A stretch of DNA of 64,000 nt from Diplonema papillatum (lineage: Eukaryota; Euglenozoa; Diplonemea; Diplonemida; Diplonemidae), in the NCBI GenBank assembly GCA_030068145.1, contig JAPJBO010000629.1, forward strand, positions 1 to 64,000, written 5' to 3'. Shown piece after piece: positions 59,990-64,000 of this stretch (its first letter is position 1; each line of letters opens with the position of its first letter). Below the pieces are notes generated by a model. The model made no database searches and was not told where the DNA came from. It saw only the letters and a list, made by a program, of their open reading frames with translations. The translations under genes were made by a program, and so were the position numbers.

Positions 59990-60230
59990 TGGGGGGGTAT
60001 TGCAAGATCGTGCTCGAAACGGGGTTATATGGTACGCAAACGGCGACCTGGTCCTATCTGTACTCTAATGTATCGGTCCTCTAAGACACGGACACACCAT
60101 CAGCGCGGAACCTGAGTGACGTGCAGACAAGACAGCGGTGTGAGTCTGGTTTGCCAGGCTGTTCGTATAGCTCGTCACAGCCAGGACCCACGCAAGCCAC
60201 CAGAGCGCAGGAGAATGTCGGTCTGAGCTC
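59990..60230 (+). repeat. repeat B, diverged copy
   Basis: G run then TATTGCAAGATCGTGCTCGA, CATCAGCGCGGAACCTGAGT and GTCTGGTTTGCCAGGCTGTT. Confidence 0.75.
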
Positions 60231-60469
60231 CACACGCACCAAGTGCCACGAGGACCCTGAAAAGTGCTCTGTACAACATTTGGTAGGATTTTACGTGGGG
60301 CTCAGAGCTCAAGCTACTTCCCTGAACGTGCAGAACACAAATAGTACATCCTCCTCCTACTGCGTATACTGGCTCCGTCTGCTGCTTCGTCTTCACCGTC
60401 GCGGATGATGCATAAATCGAAAGTAGAAAGACCGGGCAGTGATTCGGTGTGTTTCTCACAATCGTGGGG

Positions 60470-60585
60470 TGAAGACACGATGTTTTCGGGATAGCGACGG
60501 GGTTATTTAACCTTGTAACGAGTGTTAGGTATTCGTCGGATACATTAATCTTCTAAGATCTGCGATCGTATACGACAAAAAAAAA
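60470..60585. repeat. repeat C, solo copy
   Basis: Nearly identical to 36660-36770 but not followed by a SAP ORF. It could be a solo terminal sequence of the recombinase-RT family. Confidence 0.8.
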
Positions 60586-60842
60586 ACCCCCCAACCCTAC
60601 CCTATATGGGGTATACCTATAGTACAGTTGCCTTCGGGTTGGTGGTCGATCAGAATTTCTCGTGAGAAATTGATCACCTGGCACGCACAAACAAAAACGA
60701 AGCGCCTGCCTCCTGAGTTGCCTGCAGGTTTTCCTGAGAACTTGTTTTCCACCGACGTTGCAACCGCCGTGCTAGTTCTGGAGCGAAAAGAGGCGTGCGG
60801 TGCTGAGGGAATATCGGTTCTAGAAACCCCTCGTGAAGAGTT
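60586..60842. other. no gene seen
   Basis: CTGGCACGCACAAACAAAAA and nearby sequence weakly match 31815-31845. A frame of 75 codons (60628-60855) is open but unsupported. Confidence 0.45.
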
Positions 60843-61043
60843 AAAGTTCACTTGAAATTCCGGGGTTTTAGGGTCTCCGTGTGACCGTTCATGAATGGGT
60901 TATCTTAGAGCAAGAAAGGGCTATATGGTAACGGGTTGTATATTTGGTGCACGCTTTCGCTATGGGTTATGGCTAGCCATGTCCGGGACTGTTTGTGACC
61001 GACACCAAGTACATTCCTTCGTGGAGTGTAGTCCTGGGCCCCC
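60843..61043 (+). repeat. repeat E, second copy
   Basis: See 8393-8607; the order of blocks is the same. Confidence 0.85.
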
Positions 61044-61060
61044 CACGTTCTACAAGTTTT

Positions 61061-61470
61061 TGTTGAACGCTCACGCCCGCTACTAAACCCAGATTTACCT
61101 GTGTTTCGTGTGGGCACGTTTACCTCCTTCGGGTTTTGAATGTTGTTGCGATAGTGGGGAGACATCGGTATGTCGATCAGTACCACACTATGCCTGCCTT
61201 TCGTGCCTGGCGCGCAACCCGTCGTGGTGCAACCCGCGACGGTCTTCGAGATTCCGCAATTGGCAGTCTCCCCAAGCATTTCCTACAAGCAGCAGGTGCT
61301 TATACGGCAGTGCATAGATTGGCAAGCGAACTTCGTGTTCGCTTTTATTCGCTTCGAGATTCCGCAATTGGCAGTCTCCCCAAGCATTTCCTACAAGCAG
61401 CAGGTGCTTATACGGCAGTACACAGATTGGCAAGCGAACTTCGTGTTCGCTTTTATTCGCTTCGAGATTT
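61061..61470 (+). repeat. repeat A fragment with 110-bp tandem duplication
   Basis: CGCTCACGCCCGCTACTAAA and CAGATTTACCTGTGTTTCGT, then the 3' part GCAATTGGCAGTCTCCCCAA to GTGCTTATACGGCAGT duplicated (61250 and 61362), each followed by GCGAACTTCGTGTTCGC, itself a hairpin. Confidence 0.8.
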
Positions 61471-61704
61471 GCTCAAAATGTCGAAGCGAACCAAGCGAAT
61501 AAAGGCGAATAAAAGCGAATGAAAGCGCACGCTCTTCCTATCGTGTCGACAGCTTCAGCAGAACACCGTGGAATGAGAACGCCTATTGGGCGCACACGTC
61601 GCAGGCAGCGACTTTTCCTTTCTTGGGTTGAGCGGGCCGTGTGGTGCCCCTACAGTGGGCCTCTACCAGAAGCGCGGCTGTGCTGTAGGGTAAGATTGCC
61701 CAGG

Positions 61705-62115
61705 TTGGGGGAATTGCTAGAACGTGCTTGGAATGGGTATGTGCTCAACACCGCACTGGTTCCGACTGCGCCGTGTTTCAGTCCTTTAAGCCACGGACAC
61801 ATACGGCGGACCATCATCAGCGCGGAAACCTGAGTGTCTGCAGACAGGACAGCGGTGTGAGTCTGGTTTGTCAGGCGGCTGTTCGTAGCTCGTCACAGCC
61901 AGGACCACCCGTGCTAGCTACTAGAGCACAGGCGAATCCGTCACGGGGAGAAGGCCCCTACAACCGTGTCTGAGCAATCAGACGCAATCTGCGAAATAAA
62001 CTCCGCAGAGCACAGTGGACATGGGGTTGCCGTGTGCAGCACCAATGGTTAAAGTACCAAAAGGAAAAAGAGTGCGAGGAAGTAATCCTGCGTGCTGAGG
62101 GCAGCAAGTCGCGTT
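61705..62115 (+). repeat. repeat B, long copy
   Basis: Starts TTGCTAGAACGTGCTTGGAA. It has the full block order but lacks the CACTCGCCCTGATTGTGACT segment between about 61980 and 61985. Confidence 0.88.
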
Positions 62116-62846
62116 ACGCGAAGTACCCTACTGGGATGCGGGGCAGGTTGGGGGAAGGGGGGAGGCTGGATATCGCCAGCTCAAAGATCATCTATCATAG
62201 CCATCATCACTACTCTCTGGGGGGAGGCCTGAAAGGGGAGGGGTTGGATGGGGCGGAAACCAGGATTATTTCTTCTCTCAGCACACTGGAAGAAGAGACG
62301 AAGGTGCTCTAACAAAGGGGGGGGGGCGCGGGATATACGACCACTCCTTGACATGATATGGAAAGAGGGGAAGTAGAAGGGGGGCGGCGGGGGGGTCATG
62401 CCAACGAACATTTCCGGACTGGGCAGGCACTGATAAAACGACGCGTCAACTGAACAGTGATGCTCCAAAACCGTCCACCGCGAGTAGGAGAATGTAGAGG
62501 GAAACTAGAGTTTTCGTTGACCGCGCTACCCTGAGCAAATTCTGGACGTGGTTTCAGGTGGAAAATTGGCAAATGATCATGACCAGAAGGTCCTACTTGG
62601 GCGGTTCAGTTTCCTCACACATTGCATGCGGCTAGAAATATAATGATGAAGGTCGTGGTTTTTAGTTCCTTGTTCTGTGTTCAGGTTACAAACCTCAGGT
62701 GGGAAAATCTTCGTTTACGAGACTCCTGGATTCGTGATATTTTTGTTAGCTTCGTTTAACTTTTCATGTGCAACCGCCGTTGTCCGGAATTGTTCCCTTC
62801 AGTACGAACCGTAGCGGACGAAGATTAACGAACGTACTATTGAAAA
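62116..62846. other. no gene seen
   Basis: G-rich DNA with several G runs (62318, 62385). No credible exon. Confidence 0.5.
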
Positions 62847-63403
62847 ATGCTCGAGGGGCTGCCTTGTGCTTACTTCGAAGGAGGTTAGAGGGGGAGGAAC
62901 AATACAACTGCAAAGTGGGCCGTTTTTTTAGAGTTATAGTTCGCTTGAGAATCCGGGATGTTAGAGTCTCCGGGTGACCTTCGTCGAATGGGTTCTTTTA
63001 AAGCTAATACGTACTGGGTGGGTTTGGGGGGGCATGCATGGCTTCTTTCGTGTACACTTTACTTGCTCGCTTAGGCGAGTCAGGTTCGTTTTTGTTGAAC
63101 GCTTACGCCCGCCACGAAACCCAGACGCACCTGTGTTTCGTGTGGGCTGCAGCACAGTTACCTCCTTTGAGGTTTCGCAACTGGCAGGCCTCCCCCAAGC
63201 GTTTCCTACAAAGCAGGTGCTTTTAGAAGGAGAAGAAAAAAAAGAGACTCGGAGCCTATTTGTTTATAAACGGAGGCTAGTGCTTGCGCCCGTCATCAAA
63301 TACAAGGTCATGACCTGCGTTCCGTGCGAGCTGCAGCACGTTTCTTCCTTTTGCGGTTTCGAGGCTCCTCGAGTATTCCCTGCAAGGGCAGGTGCTTAAA
63401 AAG
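62847..63403 (+). repeat. repeat A, interrupted copy plus second fragment
   Basis: TGCTCGAGGGGCTGCCTTGT at the left. An insertion related to repeat E lies at about 62925-63085. The 3' part ends AAAGCAGGTGCTTTTA at 63225. A second, diverged 3' part is at 63283-63403. Confidence 0.8.
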
Positions 63404-63577
63404 ACTCGAAAACGGCCAGCGTTTTACCTGGCGTGAGCACTGCACGCGGGCGGCTCAGTTCGTTGGTGGTTGATTGGACAGTTTCTAGGGGGCCTTAACC
63501 TGAACCTGCGGACGAATGCGTCGATAAGCCTGTCCATCCCCTCCTGTTAGACCCTGGCGTACCCGTTGTGGTTTCAG

Positions 63578-63860
63578 TTGAGGATGCAGGACATCTGCCT
63601 TGGTCGCCACTGTAGTTTCAGCCAAGGATGCAGAACATCTGCCTTCGTCGCCACTGTAGTTTCAGTCAAGGATGCAGAACATCTGCCTTCGTCGCCACTG
63701 TAGTTTCGGTCAGATGCAATACATTTGCCTTCGTCGCCACTGTAGCTTCAGCCAAGGATGCAGAACATCTGCCTTGGTTTCTGTCAAGGATGCAGAACAT
63801 CTGCCTTCGTCGCCTCTGTAGTTTCAGTCAAGGGTGCAGAACATCTGCCTGGGTCATCAC
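63578..63860. repeat. about 50-bp tandem repeat, six copies
   Basis: GGATGCAGAACATCTGCCTT, CGTCGCCACTGTAGTTTCAG. Single copies have small deletions. Confidence 0.93.
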
Positions 63861-63864
63861 GCTG

Positions 63865-64000
63865 AAGGCCGCACAAGACAAGGTAACCCGAAAGACGAAG
63901 CAGCTGAATCTGCTGTCATCCCTGACTCGAGCGACCACTGCAGTGGACGCCACGAAGCCATTCGGGACTTCTTCTATGAAGAAGCCGTCAAGTTTAACAA
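63865..64000 (+). CDS. partial exon at the right edge
   Basis: A frame open to the window end reads AEGRTRQGNPKDEAAESAVI and then SDHCSGRHEAIRDFFYEEAV, of ordinary composition and better than the other frames. Its 5' limit is not clear: it runs out of the 50-bp repeat, with ag dinucleotides at 63865 and 63879 as possible acceptors. No family recognised. Confidence 0.4.

Overview
This is nuclear DNA of a eukaryote, most likely a repeat-rich unicellular alga or protist. Short exons have GT-AG junctions, coding is sparse, tandem satellites run for kilobases, and several transposon classes are present. Reverse transcriptases with a VDN catalytic motif, a SAP/tyrosine-recombinase/RT element, and arrays of TGCATGCA fit an alveolate. 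My best guess is a chromerid such as Chromera, but the sequence does not prove it. No bacterial operons, CRISPR array, tRNA or rRNA gene was found.

Layout. 1-2.6 kb: a minus-strand GAF-domain protein gene leaving the window, with its 5' end tandemly repeated upstream. 3.9-7.6 kb: a 116-bp satellite with higher-order structure. 7.6-10.2 kb: dispersed repeats with a nested insertion. 10.2-11.9 kb: a nucleolin-like RRM gene with one intron. 12-14.4 kb: a short terminal exon, degenerate repeats and a Cys-rich ORF. 14.5-17.6 kb: a 5'-truncated LINE. 19.2-22.9 kb: an RT-RNase H element between 170-bp inverted repeats. 23.9-27.2 kb: a 68-bp satellite. 27.5-28.8 kb: a second copy of the nucleolin-like gene. 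30-34 kb: coding-like tandem repeats and small exons. 34.4-36.6 kb: a decayed element with SAP ORF, tyrosine recombinase and RT, in VIPER-like order. 36.7-42 kb: dispersed and tandem repeats. 42.2-42.7 kb: a four-TM protein gene. 42.9-47.5 kb: an element with a 783-codon ORF of unknown family. 47.7-50.8 kb: a 3.1-kb TIR element with a degenerate Ulp1-like protease. 51-64 kb: pseudogenes, palindromic arrays, MITE-like elements, dispersed repeats, one terminal exon and a partial exon at the right edge.

Most likely cellular genes are the GAF protein, the two nucleolin-like paralogues and the four-TM protein. Nearly everything else is mobile or repeat DNA. The most unusual signal is a recurrent gene-end module. 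Unrelated short exons end in a basic tail (K/N-H-D-T-x-R-S/A-K-R-stop or a variant), and 32-34 nt after the stop codon comes a conserved CAGAT within a partly palindromic sequence. I see it four times with a coding exon and several more times without. One of these exons lies inside the intron of only one of the two nucleolin-like copies.
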